Shown here piece after piece: positions 8,523 through 17,118 of a DNA stretch of 64,000 bases. Under the pieces are notes generated by a model. That model ran no database searches and was not told the origin of the DNA. It was given only the letters and a program-made list of their open reading frames with translations. How positions within the stretch are numbered: position 1 is the first letter of the stretch; each line of letters begins with the position of its first letter. Both the position numbers and the translations under genes were made by a program. The stretch comes from CAG-390 sp964522215 (GTDB lineage: Bacteria > Bacillota > Clostridia > Oscillospirales > CAG-272): contig CAZFVR010000004.1 in assembly GCA_964522215.1 (NCBI GenBank), positions 56,781-120,780 on the forward strand, written 5' to 3'.

Positions 8523-10106
8523 TCAGCACTGCAGGAACAGAGTCCCATACATTGCCGCATACTCCGCTGCCGATGACCGCCATGAGAAATCGACGCTCAT
8601 TATCTTTTTGATAAATTTATTTCTTTTTTCACTGTCTCGCCACAGTGAGACTGCGGCCATGGTGCGCTCGTAAAGCTCACCCGAGGTATAGCCCGCAAAG
8701 GTAAAGCCGTTACCGTGCATCCTGCCCGCGGCATCCTCCCAGTAGCCGTGGATGGAATCATAAAGTCCGCCTGTCTCGCGCACGACCGGTATCGCACCGT
8801 ATCGCGAGGCTATCATCTGCGAAAGCCCGCAGGGCTCGCTCTTTGACGGCATCATGAATATATCCGCCGCGGCATATATGCGCCGCGCAAGGTCACGGTC
8901 ATAGGTCATCAGTGCGCGTGCGCTGTCCGGGAAGCGCTCCTCAAGGGATCTGAAATAATCCTCGTATCTTGTCTCGCCCTTACCCAGCACAACGAACTGC
9001 GCACCGCTATCCCGCAGGATGCCGTCCAGAGCCTCGCAAACTATATCAAGTCCCTTATGCGATGCAAGGCGTGAGATAACCGCTATCAGTGGGCGACTGG
9101 GGTCATCCGACAATGAAAGATCGCGCAAAAGCTCGGCGCGGCAGGCGGATTTTCCGCCCTGCGCGGTCGCTGTATAGTTTGCCGCCAGAACAGGGTCATG
9201 CTCGGGATCGTAATAGCTGTAGTCGATACCGTTAAGTATCCCGCGCAGCTTTGCGGAATTTGCACGCAGGATGCCGTCAAGCCCATGCGAGAACTCGGGT
9301 GTGAGTATCTCACGTGCATAGCGTGGGCTTACCGTGCTTACAAGATCTGCGGCGACGATAGCCCCCTTCATAAGGTTTATGCCGCCATCCCAATCAAGCA
9401 CAGAGCGGTCATACTCGGAAAGTCCAAAGACATCGCCGAGGATGCACAGATCATATCTGCCCTGATACTCTATATTGTGTATTGTAAATACGCTCTTCAT
9501 CCCGCTCCAGCGCGCATCGCGGCTGTATTTTTGCCGCAGATAGATCACCGACAGCGCAGACTGCCAGTCATGCGCGTGAAGTATATCGGGGAAGAACCCC
9601 AAATGCGGCATCATATCCATCACGGCAGTGCAGAAGAATGCATATCTCTCGCCGTCATCATACTGCCCGTACAGCGCGGCACGCTTGAAGTAATACTCGT
9701 TATCAATGAAATAATATGTCACGCCGCCCTTTTTGAGGCTCTTGACACCGCAATATTGATGCCGCCATGCAAGAGTGATCTCAAAGGATGTCTCTGTCTT
9801 CATCATGGCGCGGTATTTTGCACCTATCGCACTGTAGCAGGGCATGACTACGCGAATATCAAGCGTGGGGTCAAGCTGTGCCAATGTCTCCGGCAAGGAG
9901 CCCATAACATCGCCAAGTCCACCGGTGGCGGCAAAGGGCATTACCTCTGCACCCACAAATAGGATGCTGCGCCCGTGCTTTCCTTCATCGGGACATGCCG
10001 CAGTTACGGCCGCGGTCGCCGACTCGGCTGCTGCGATATTCTCGTTATTATCGTTCTTTTCGATATTCTCTATATTCTCGGTCTTTTCGATCTTTTCACT
10101 GCTCAT
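8523..10106 (-). CDS. glgA: glycogen (starch) synthase, ADP-glucose type
   Basis: Transfers glucose from ADP-glucose to growing alpha-1,4 glucan (GT5 family). The substrate motif ATGGLGDVMGSLPETL (equivalent of KTGGLGD) is near residue 60, HAHDWQSALSVIYLR near 175, and the nucleotide-sugar-binding PSKSEPCGLSQMIA with YGAIPVVRETGGLYDS near 415-445. At 527 aa it is about 45 residues longer than usual because of an N-terminal low-complexity stretch rich in Glu, Lys and Asn (EKIEKTENIENIEKNDNNEN) from a short tandem repeat. The catalytic domain starts at about RSILFVGAEVMPFAA. It begins 3 nt after the glgD stop. Confidence 0.93.
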   Translation of the reverse strand: MSSEKIEKTENIENIEKNDNNENIAAAESATAAVTAACPDEGKHGRSILFVGAEVMPFAATGGLGDVMGSLPETLAQLDPTLDIRVVMPCYSAIGAKYRAMMKTETSFEITLAWRHQYCGVKSLKKGGVTYYFIDNEYYFKRAALYGQYDDGERYAFFCTAVMDMMPHLGFFPDILHAHDWQSALSVIYLRQKYSRDARWSGMKSVFTIHNIEYQGRYDLCILGDVFGLSEYDRSVLDWDGGINLMKGAIVAADLVSTVSPRYAREILTPEFSHGLDGILRANSAKLRGILNGIDYSYYDPEHDPVLAANYTATAQGGKSACRAELLRDLSLSDDPSRPLIAVISRLASHKGLDIVCEALDGILRDSGAQFVVLGKGETRYEDYFRSLEERFPDSARALMTYDRDLARRIYAAADIFMMPSKSEPCGLSQMIASRYGAIPVVRETGGLYDSIHGYWEDAAGRMHGNGFTFAGYTSGELYERTMAAVSLWRDSEKRNKFIKKIMSVDFSWRSSAAEYAAMYGTLFLQC

Positions 10107-10109
10107 AGC

Positions 10110-11243
10110 TCACACCATTATTCCTTTCCCGATGAAGAAGGGCATCGTTTCGTGTCCGGAGAGCATACGTCCGTCGCGTATGACGGAATTTTTATCTGTC
10201 ACCGTGCAGTTGAGAGTAACACCCGCACCCACAACGGTATCCTGCAAAAGTATCGAATTGCGCACCACGCTTCCGCGCCCGACCTTGACACCGCGGAAGA
10301 TTATTGAGTTCTCTACCCTGCCCTCGATCGTACATCCGTCGGCTACGATGGAATTATCCACCGATGAGCCGGAGCGATAGATCGTGGGTGCGGAGTTGCG
10401 CACCTTGGTGTAGATGGGTCGCTCGGGAATGCCAAAGAGTGCCTCCCTGACGTTTGACTGCAAAAGGCGCATGGAGCAATCAAAATATCCTGCAAGCGAG
10501 GAGACAAAGGCATAATAGCCGTTGTAATGATACACACGGTAATTTGCGCGCCCTATGTTGCGTGCAACAAGATCGCGGAAAAAGCTGGTGTATCCGTGCG
10601 CGGCGGCATCGCCGAGGAGATTTAATAGATACATACGGTTGATGACCATTATGTTGGTGCTTATCTCCTGCCCCGCGTGAAGCTCTGCAGAAAATTCGGT
10701 AGCATCGGTGATGCGACCATCGCTGTCCGAATATATGACCGAGTGGCGCGGAGAGCCGCTAAAGCCCTCATCAACGGGTTTAACGACAACTGTAAAATCC
10801 GCACCTGTCTCCTCATGCTCGGCAATAACGTCACCAAGGTCGATATTGCATATGGTATCACAATCGGAGAGCACTATCACGTCCTCGGTACAGCGTGAGA
10901 TAAAGTTTACAACGCCCAGCAGTGCCTCAAGCCGTGTGCTGTATAGCTGTCCCACTCCCTTGGCATCGTAGGCCGTTATAAACGGCGGCAGGATCTTGAT
11001 GCCGCCGGAGCGGCGGGCAAGATCCCAATCCTTGCCCGTGCCTATGTGGTCGAGCAGTGACTGATAATTATAGTGAGTGATAACTCCGACCTTGGATATT
11101 CCGGAGTTGACCATATTGGAAAGCGCGAAATCGATAAGACGGTACCGCCCGCCAAAGGGAACGCTCGCCATTGTACGAAGGCGGGTAAGCTCGGGCAGAC
11201 TCTCATCGTGAATGTTGGAAAAAACTAATCCTGCGGCTGTCAT
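10110..11243 (-). CDS. glgD: GlgD, non-catalytic partner of ADP-glucose pyrophosphorylase
   Basis: In Firmicutes GlgD pairs with GlgC and modulates ADP-glucose synthesis. The 377-aa protein has the nucleotidyltransferase fold (SVPFGGRYRLIDFALSNMVN, GVITHYNYQSLLDHIG) and a C-terminal left-handed beta-helix with hexapeptide repeats. The N-terminal loop that in GlgC reads GGQGSRLYALT is here SNIHDESLPELTRLR, so the glycine-rich pyrophosphorylase loop is missing, as expected of the regulatory subunit. The ATG at 11243 is chosen because GGAGGAAG lies just upstream; the in-frame ATG at 11285 overlaps the glgC end. Confidence 0.9.
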   Translation of the reverse strand: MTAAGLVFSNIHDESLPELTRLRTMASVPFGGRYRLIDFALSNMVNSGISKVGVITHYNYQSLLDHIGTGKDWDLARRSGGIKILPPFITAYDAKGVGQLYSTRLEALLGVVNFISRCTEDVIVLSDCDTICNIDLGDVIAEHEETGADFTVVVKPVDEGFSGSPRHSVIYSDSDGRITDATEFSAELHAGQEISTNIMVINRMYLLNLLGDAAAHGYTSFFRDLVARNIGRANYRVYHYNGYYAFVSSLAGYFDCSMRLLQSNVREALFGIPERPIYTKVRNSAPTIYRSGSSVDNSIVADGCTIEGRVENSIIFRGVKVGRGSVVRNSILLQDTVVGAGVTLNCTVTDKNSVIRDGRMLSGHETMPFFIGKGIMV

Positions 11244-11281
11244 TTTGCTTCCTCCGTTTTTATGTTTTTCAAGCTTCAAGC

Positions 11282-12478
11282 TCACACACTCGCCATGCCG
11301 GCGGTGAGCATTGCCCCGGGCGCGACTCTGCCGCCCGCCGGGACCTCGGCATCCGAGCCGACGACTGTTATCTCGGCTCCGGTCGATTCGGGAGCGCCTA
11401 CCACAGCGCCCTCGCCTATCACGGCGCGCGAATCGATTATAGAATACTCGACCGATGCGCCAGCTTTGATGACTACATCACTCATGATGACGGAATCCAC
11501 AACGCTCGCCCCCGCCATCACCTTGACTCCCGCGCCAAGCACCGAGCCGCGGACGGTACCGCGTATCTCACAGCCCTCGGTTATGGAGGAATCCTCCACT
11601 ACCGCGCCCTGCGCGATATAATGCGGTGCGCGTGCATCATGTCTTGAATAAATGCGCCACCGGTCATCGCCCAGCCGCAGGACAGGGTCGTCCCCCAGCA
11701 TATCCATATTGGCCTCCCAAAGCGAGCGGATGGTGCCAACGTCCTTCCAGTAGCCGCTAAAGGGGTATGCGTACATGCGCTCCCCAGCCGCCAGCATGGC
11801 GGGAATAACGTTTTTGCCGAAATCGTTGCTTGAATTTTCGTCCGCCTCGTCGGCACGCAGGTATTCAAACAGCTTATCCTTGTTGAAGATATATATACCC
11901 ATAGATGCCTTGGTGCTGTCGGGCTCTTTGGGCTTCTCGGAGAATTTGACTATTCGTTCATCAGCATCGGTAGTCATGATACCAAAGCGGCTTGCCTCAC
12001 TCAGCGGAACATCAATAACGGCGATTGTGCAATCCGCCCCGCGCTTTTTGTGCGCAGCAAGCATTTTGGAATAGTCCATCTTATAGATATGATCGCCCGA
12101 CAGAACAAGAACATACTCGGGATCGTACCTATCTATAAATTCGATATTCTGGTATATCGCATTGGCTGTTCCGCGATACCAGTCGGCCGATTTTTTGCCT
12201 TGGTAGGGCGGCAGGATCTTAACGCCGCCAAATGTACGGTCAAGATCCCACGGCAGGCCGTTGCCGATATAATCATTGAGCAGGAGAGGCTGGTACTGCG
12301 TGAGCACCCCAACGGTGTCTATCCCGGAGTTGACGCAGTTTGAGAGAGTAAAGTCGATAATACGGTATTTTCCGCCAAAGGGTACGGCGGGCTTTGCGAG
12401 TTTTGAGGTCAGCGCGTAAAGTCTGCTGCCCTGCCCGCCCGCGAGCAGCATGGCAACACATTCTTTTTTTCTGTACAT
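11282..12478 (-). CDS. glgC: glucose-1-phosphate adenylyltransferase
   Basis: Committed step of bacterial glycogen synthesis: ATP + glucose 1-phosphate to ADP-glucose. The 398 aa show the catalytic loop AGGQGSRLYALT at residues 13-24, KPAVPFGGKYRIIDF, the WYRGTANAIYQN motif, VLSGDHIYKMDY at about 120 and the FSEKPKEPDS block. The C-terminal beta-helix continues to the end. An AAAGGAAAG site lies 9 nt before the ATG. It is followed by glgD after 38 nt. The arrangement glgB-glgC-glgD-glgA-glgP is the common Firmicute operon. Confidence 0.95.
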   Translation of the reverse strand: MYRKKECVAMLLAGGQGSRLYALTSKLAKPAVPFGGKYRIIDFTLSNCVNSGIDTVGVLTQYQPLLLNDYIGNGLPWDLDRTFGGVKILPPYQGKKSADWYRGTANAIYQNIEFIDRYDPEYVLVLSGDHIYKMDYSKMLAAHKKRGADCTIAVIDVPLSEASRFGIMTTDADERIVKFSEKPKEPDSTKASMGIYIFNKDKLFEYLRADEADENSSNDFGKNVIPAMLAAGERMYAYPFSGYWKDVGTIRSLWEANMDMLGDDPVLRLGDDRWRIYSRHDARAPHYIAQGAVVEDSSITEGCEIRGTVRGSVLGAGVKVMAGASVVDSVIMSDVVIKAGASVEYSIIDSRAVIGEGAVVGAPESTGAEITVVGSDAEVPAGGRVAPGAMLTAGMASV

Positions 12479-12657
12479 ACCAAAAACTTTCCTTTCTTAT
12501 TCTCTTATTCTTTTTTGATATTAATTTTTCCTGCAAATGAGTTCCTTAAATTATAATTGATAGCGGCGCGGGATATGACCAAAAATGCCGCGAGTGTGAT
12601 ATTCATCCGCTTTTTGCGGTGCCGTTAGCCCGGAGGCATCAAAACACACCGTAGGTC

Positions 12658-14718
12658 TTATTTTTCGGCAGTTCTCTCCGCCTCCGTTGCGGGTGTTTTA
12701 TTTTTCGCTTTGTTTGTTTTTGTAGTCTTGCCCGTCGCCTTGCTTTGACCCTTGTTCGTCGGTGCGGCGGCTTTCGCGGCGGGACGACACTTTGGGGGCA
12801 ATAGCTTTTCACGCTTTAGGATGATGGCACCGAGCGGCGGTATACGCAACACAAGGGAGGCATCCCTGCCGTGGCTCGGTATATCCTCGGTGCGAAGCAC
12901 ACCCGTATTGCAAACACCCGAGCCGCCGTACCTCTCGCTGTCTGACGAGATAAGCTCGCAATACTCGGCAGGAGCGGGAACGCCCACCCGATAGCCCTCG
13001 TAGGCCTGCGGGGTAAAGTTTATGATCACCACAAGCTCTCCGCCGTCCGACGACATACGCCTAAAGCTTATAATGCTTTGATCGGCGTTATCGGCATCTA
13101 TCCACTCAAAGCCGTCCCATGATGTATCAAGCTCCCAAAGCTCGGGGGACGCGAGATATAAATGGTCAAGCTCCGCAACATAGAGCTGCAGCTTTGCATG
13201 CGCCTCGTAATCCAGCAGGAACCACTCAATGCTCGATGCGTGATCCCACTCGCGGAACTGCCCTATCTCGCACCCCATAAAGATCAGCTTTTTACCGGGA
13301 TGTGTCATCATGTAAGCAAAAAACGCACGTGTGCCCGCAAACTTTTGCCAGTAATCGCCCGGCATACGGTCAAGGAGCGACTTTTTGCCGTGCACCACCT
13401 CGTCATGCGATATCGGCAACACATATCTTTCTCCAAAGGCGTACATCATTGAAAAAGTAAGCTTTTGGTGGTGGTATCTTCTGAATATGGGATCCTCCTC
13501 AGCATAGGCAAGCGCGTCATTCATCCAGCCCATATTCCATTTAAACGAAAAACCAAGGCCATCGTTATCAAAGCTTGTAAGATTGCCCCACGCGGTGGAT
13601 TCCTCCGCTATCATCATAACGCCCGGGTGGAAATGCGCCATAGTACCGTTGAGCTTACGGAAGAACGCCATAGCCTCAAGGCAACGGTTGTCGCCGTATA
13701 TATTCGGCACCCATTCGCCTGGTGCGCGGTCATAATCAAGATAAAGCATAGATGCCACGGCATCCACGCGCAGTCCGTCCGCGTGGTAGACCTCCGCCCA
13801 AAAACAGGCGTTGGAGACCAAAAAGCTCTCCACCTCGCACCTGCCAACATCAAAGCGGCGGGTTCCCCAGCCCGCATGCTCAATACGGTCTGCGCCTTGG
13901 TATTCGTAAAGCGGCATACCGTCAAACTCATAAAGCCCGTGTGCATCCTTGGGGAAATGCGCAGGGACCCAATCAAGTATGACCCCAATGCCCGCGCCGT
14001 GCATGATGTCGATAAACTCCATCAGCTCCTGCGGCGTGCCGTGTCTGGCGGTGGGGGAATAATAGCCCGTCACCTGATAGCCCCATGAGCCGTCATAGGG
14101 GTGCTCCGCTATCGGCAAAAGCTCGATATGCGTATACCCCATCTGCTTTACATAAGGCGCAAGCTCATGTGCCAGCTCTATATAGCTAAGAAGCGTGCCA
14201 TCCTCATGCCGCATCCATGATGACAGCTGAAGCTCGTATATATTTATCGGCCTTGCCGTATCCCGCGCATTTGGTCTGGAGGCCATCCATGCGGCATCCT
14301 GCCAAGCACGCGTGGGGATATCCCACATAACGGATGCCGTGCCGGGCGGGCATTCGGAATAAAAGGCAAACGGATCGGCCTTGTAAAGGCGGCGACCGTC
14401 AGCGGCGGTTATAATATATTTATACCTTGCGCCGCGGCAAAAGCCGTCACCGATACCGCGGGCTTCCCATATCCCGCCCTCGGTGATCCTTTGCATCGAA
14501 AGCGCACCCACCCAGCCGTCAAAATCTCCCGCCACCGAGACCGCGGCGGCGTTTGGCGCCCAAACGCGAAAAACATATCCGCCCGGTATCTCATGTGCGC
14601 CGAGATAGTCATAGGCACGAGAGTTAGTTCCTTGATGGAAGAAATACGCGGGAACATTTTCGCCGTTGATATTTTGTTTTTCAAAAAGCTCGCCCTGCTC
14701 GCCGCGTGTGAGTGCCAT
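12658..14718 (-). CDS. glgB: 1,4-alpha-glucan branching enzyme
   Basis: Creates the alpha-1,6 branches of glycogen (GH13, cytoplasm). The 686 aa contain an N-terminal CBM48 domain (FRVWAPNAAAVSVAGDFDGW near residue 50), then ELQLSSWMRHEDG and the catalytic barrel: GVILDWVPAHFPKD, LRVDAVASMLYLDYDR with the nucleophile Asp, MMIAEESTAW with the acid Glu and PISHDEVVHGKKSL. The C-terminal ~45 residues form a Lys/Ala/Thr-rich tail absent from typical family members and probably disordered. First gene of the glycogen run; its own promoter lies at 14875-14903. Confidence 0.94.
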   Translation of the reverse strand: MALTRGEQGELFEKQNINGENVPAYFFHQGTNSRAYDYLGAHEIPGGYVFRVWAPNAAAVSVAGDFDGWVGALSMQRITEGGIWEARGIGDGFCRGARYKYIITAADGRRLYKADPFAFYSECPPGTASVMWDIPTRAWQDAAWMASRPNARDTARPINIYELQLSSWMRHEDGTLLSYIELAHELAPYVKQMGYTHIELLPIAEHPYDGSWGYQVTGYYSPTARHGTPQELMEFIDIMHGAGIGVILDWVPAHFPKDAHGLYEFDGMPLYEYQGADRIEHAGWGTRRFDVGRCEVESFLVSNACFWAEVYHADGLRVDAVASMLYLDYDRAPGEWVPNIYGDNRCLEAMAFFRKLNGTMAHFHPGVMMIAEESTAWGNLTSFDNDGLGFSFKWNMGWMNDALAYAEEDPIFRRYHHQKLTFSMMYAFGERYVLPISHDEVVHGKKSLLDRMPGDYWQKFAGTRAFFAYMMTHPGKKLIFMGCEIGQFREWDHASSIEWFLLDYEAHAKLQLYVAELDHLYLASPELWELDTSWDGFEWIDADNADQSIISFRRMSSDGGELVVIINFTPQAYEGYRVGVPAPAEYCELISSDSERYGGSGVCNTGVLRTEDIPSHGRDASLVLRIPPLGAIILKREKLLPPKCRPAAKAAAPTNKGQSKATGKTTKTNKAKNKTPATEAERTAEK

Positions 14719-14874
14719 CGCCGCGCCCCCTATTTTATCCGTTTTTTATTTATTATTTTCCAACGATGATTTGTCCGCGTATCATCCGACGATCCGCCCC
14801 ATGCTGCCGTGGCAAACATATCGTATGCGGCGTTTGTGATCCGGCAATTACGGCAATTATATTTTTACATATTA

Positions 14875-14903
14875 ATTATACCAATTTTTTATGTTCAAGT
14901 CAA
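14875..14903 (-). promoter_or_regulatory. sigma-A type promoter for the glycogen operon
   Basis: Minus strand: TTGACT (14903-14898), 17-nt spacer, TATAAT (14880-14875). It points at glgB and predicts a leader of about 150 nt. Confidence 0.8.
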
Positions 14904-15017
14904 TATATTTTTACCTTACGATGCATTTTTTATTTGTAGATCTCACACAAAAAAGCCTGTGTCGCCCCGCAAGGCAAAAAAACAAATTCACAAACTCCTC
15001 AAACTTATATCAATCAC

Positions 15018-15046
15018 TTGACACGCAAGGGGTTTATAAATATAAT
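15018..15046 (+). promoter_or_regulatory. perfect-consensus sigma-A promoter for the ABC/Gld-like operon
   Basis: TTGACA (15018-15023), 17-nt spacer, TATAAT (15041-15046). It lies 44 nt upstream of the TTG start at 15090, suggesting strong basal transcription of the four-gene operon. Confidence 0.85.
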
Positions 15047-15089
15047 ATAATAGTATTTACGACCCCAATAATTACCGGAGGTAAGCGTT

Positions 15090-16238
15090 TTGATAGAAGT
15101 TCGCGATCTGACAAAAAAATACGGAGACAATTTGGCGGTGCGCGATCTTTCCTTTAATATCGAAAAGGGAAAGATATACGGCCTGCTGGGTCCCAACGGT
15201 GCGGGTAAATCCACCACCATGAATATTATGACCGGTTGCCTTGCGGCAACATCGGGCACCGTGCTGATAGACGGCCACGATATATTTGAAGAGCCGCTTG
15301 AGGCCAAGCGGCATATAGGATATCTGCCCGAACAGCCGCCACTTTACACCGATATGACCGCCGCCGAATACCTTGGCTTTGTGGCAAGTGCTAAAGGCGT
15401 GCCCTACGAGGCATCGATAAGGCAGATAAAGGAGGTTATGACCCTGACCGGCATTTTGGATGTTTCGGACAGGCTGCTTAAAAACCTCTCCAAGGGCTAC
15501 CGTCAGCGCGTAGGCATTGCGCAGGCGATGATAGGCGACCCGGATGTTATCATCCTTGACGAGCCCACGGTAGGTCTTGACCCCAAGCAGATAATTGAGA
15601 TACGCGAGCTTATAAAAAAGCTCGGCACCATAAAAACGGTCATCATAAGCAGTCACATTTTGGCGGAGATAAGCGCCGTTTGCGACCATGTTATGATAAT
15701 CTCCCGCGGCCGCTTGGTGGCAAATGCGCCGATAGGCGAGCTTGAGGACACCGTTGAGCGCGCAAACGACCTGCACCTTAAGGTCCGCGGCAGTCGCGCC
15801 GCCACCGAGCGGATACTCGGCGGCATTCGCGGCATACTCTCCGCCGAATTCACTGAGGAGGCCGGCATAACCTCCGCCTCGATCAAGACCGCAAAGAACA
15901 CCGATGCCCGCGATGATATATTCTTTGCATTTGCCGAGGAACATATGCCGGTGATCGAGATGGTATATCATGTGCTGACGCTTGAGGATATATTCTTGGC
16001 ACTGACGAGCGACAACGGCTCAGATGAAGATGCGCCGCACACAGCTGCGGCGCAGCTTGCGGGGGCTGCCGCGTCAGGTATTACCGCCAACACGAAAGCC
16101 GAGAACGATGTGCGTACAAATGACACAGCCAAGCCCGCGCGGCGACTCTTCTCCAAAAAAGCCCGCCGAGAGGCGGCAGACGAGAGCTATACACCGCAGT
16201 TTGGCGGACAGCAGGATGAAAGCGAGGATGACAGATAA
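15090..16238 (+). CDS. ABC transporter ATP-binding protein (GldA-like)
   Basis: ATPase of a membrane ABC-2 type system. Walker A GPNGAGKST is at residues 34-42, the Q-loop region GYLPEQPPLYTDMT near 75, the signature LSKGYRQR near 135, Walker B VIILDEPTVGLDP near 155 and the H-loop SSHI near 188. After about residue 210 comes an extra domain as in GldA-like proteins, then a ~65-residue Ala/Asp/Arg-rich tail after about residue 315 that looks disordered. I use the TTG at 15090 because GGAGGTAA lies 7 nt upstream and the protein begins (M)IEVRDLTKKYGD. Its stop overlaps the next start (TAATG). The substrate is unknown. Confidence 0.88.
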   Translation: MIEVRDLTKKYGDNLAVRDLSFNIEKGKIYGLLGPNGAGKSTTMNIMTGCLAATSGTVLIDGHDIFEEPLEAKRHIGYLPEQPPLYTDMTAAEYLGFVASAKGVPYEASIRQIKEVMTLTGILDVSDRLLKNLSKGYRQRVGIAQAMIGDPDVIILDEPTVGLDPKQIIEIRELIKKLGTIKTVIISSHILAEISAVCDHVMIISRGRLVANAPIGELEDTVERANDLHLKVRGSRAATERILGGIRGILSAEFTEEAGITSASIKTAKNTDARDDIFFAFAEEHMPVIEMVYHVLTLEDIFLALTSDNGSDEDAPHTAAAQLAGAAASGITANTKAENDVRTNDTAKPARRLFSKKARREAADESYTPQFGGQQDESEDDR

Positions 16239-17101
16239 TGGGTGCAATATTCAGACGCGAGATGCGTTCTCACTTTAACAGCATGACGGGCTGGATCTTT
16301 CTTGCCGTTATATTCGTTTTTACCGGGATATTTACCACAGCAATAAATCTGCGTTCCCTTTCCGCCAATTTTGAATATGTTTTAAGCAACATAACCATCA
16401 TATTCATGCTGATAGTGCCGGTGTTGGCCATGCGCTCGATAGCAGAGGAGCGGCGGTCAAAGACCGACCAGCTGCTTTATTCCCTGCCGCTTCGCACATC
16501 GGATATCGTTATAGGCAAGTACCTTGCCATGGCAGCGGTGCTCCTGATCGCCTGCGTGGGCATGGGCATGGTGCCGGTGATACTCAGCCTTTTCGGCATT
16601 ATGGAATACACCACCTGCTACGCCGCACTGCTTGGATTTTTCCTGCTTGGCGCGGCACTGATAGCCATATGCACATTTATGTCCTCGCTCACCGAGAGCC
16701 AGATAATCGCCGCGGTAACGAGCTTTGGTGTGGTACTGGCATTTTATCTGATGACGGGTCTTGCATCCCTCATTCCCACAACAGCAGTTGCATCCTTTAT
16801 TGCATTTTTGCTGGTGGGGGTAGTGTTTGGCATTCTGCTTGGCTTGCTCACTCACAATAACATAGCATGGGCAGCAGGCACGGCGGTAGTCGTAATACCC
16901 ACATGTGTTTTGTATATGGTAAAGAGCACTCTCTTTGAGGGGGTGTTCCCCAAAATAATATCCTACCTTGCGGTGTTTGACCGCTTTGATGTATTCGTAT
17001 CCGGCATTTTTGACCTTACCGCCGTGGTATACTACATTTCCATTATCATTTTCTTTTTGTTTTTGACCATCCAGTCGCTTGAAAAGCGCCGCTGGAGCTG
17101 A
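16238..17101 (+). CDS. ABC-2 type permease (GldF-like)
   Basis: Membrane partner of the preceding ATPase. The 287 aa have six hydrophobic segments starting near residues 16, 55, 100, 140, 180 and 255. MGAIFRREMRSHFNSMTGWI at the start and the MRSIAEERRSKTDQLLYSLP loop between helices 2 and 3 are typical of the GldF/ABC-2 family. It overlaps the ATPase stop by one base and is followed after 17 nt by the GldG-like gene. Confidence 0.85.
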   Translation: MGAIFRREMRSHFNSMTGWIFLAVIFVFTGIFTTAINLRSLSANFEYVLSNITIIFMLIVPVLAMRSIAEERRSKTDQLLYSLPLRTSDIVIGKYLAMAAVLLIACVGMGMVPVILSLFGIMEYTTCYAALLGFFLLGAALIAICTFMSSLTESQIIAAVTSFGVVLAFYLMTGLASLIPTTAVASFIAFLLVGVVFGILLGLLTHNNIAWAAGTAVVVIPTCVLYMVKSTLFEGVFPKIISYLAVFDRFDVFVSGIFDLTAVVYYISIIIFFLFLTIQSLEKRRWS

Positions 17102-17118
17102 GATAGGAGGCAGGAATA

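Larger units (their letters stand above)
14719..15089. other. divergent intergenic region between glgB and the ABC operon
   Basis: 371 bp of AT-rich DNA with no gene. It holds two back-to-back consensus promoters (listed separately) and an untranslated leader of about 150 nt in front of glgB. I see no riboswitch, operator palindrome or strong hairpin in the leader. Confidence 0.7.

Noticed and set aside
15072..15971. Open frame of 299 codons opposite the ABC ATPase
   Set aside because: Antisense to Walker motifs; no start signals.
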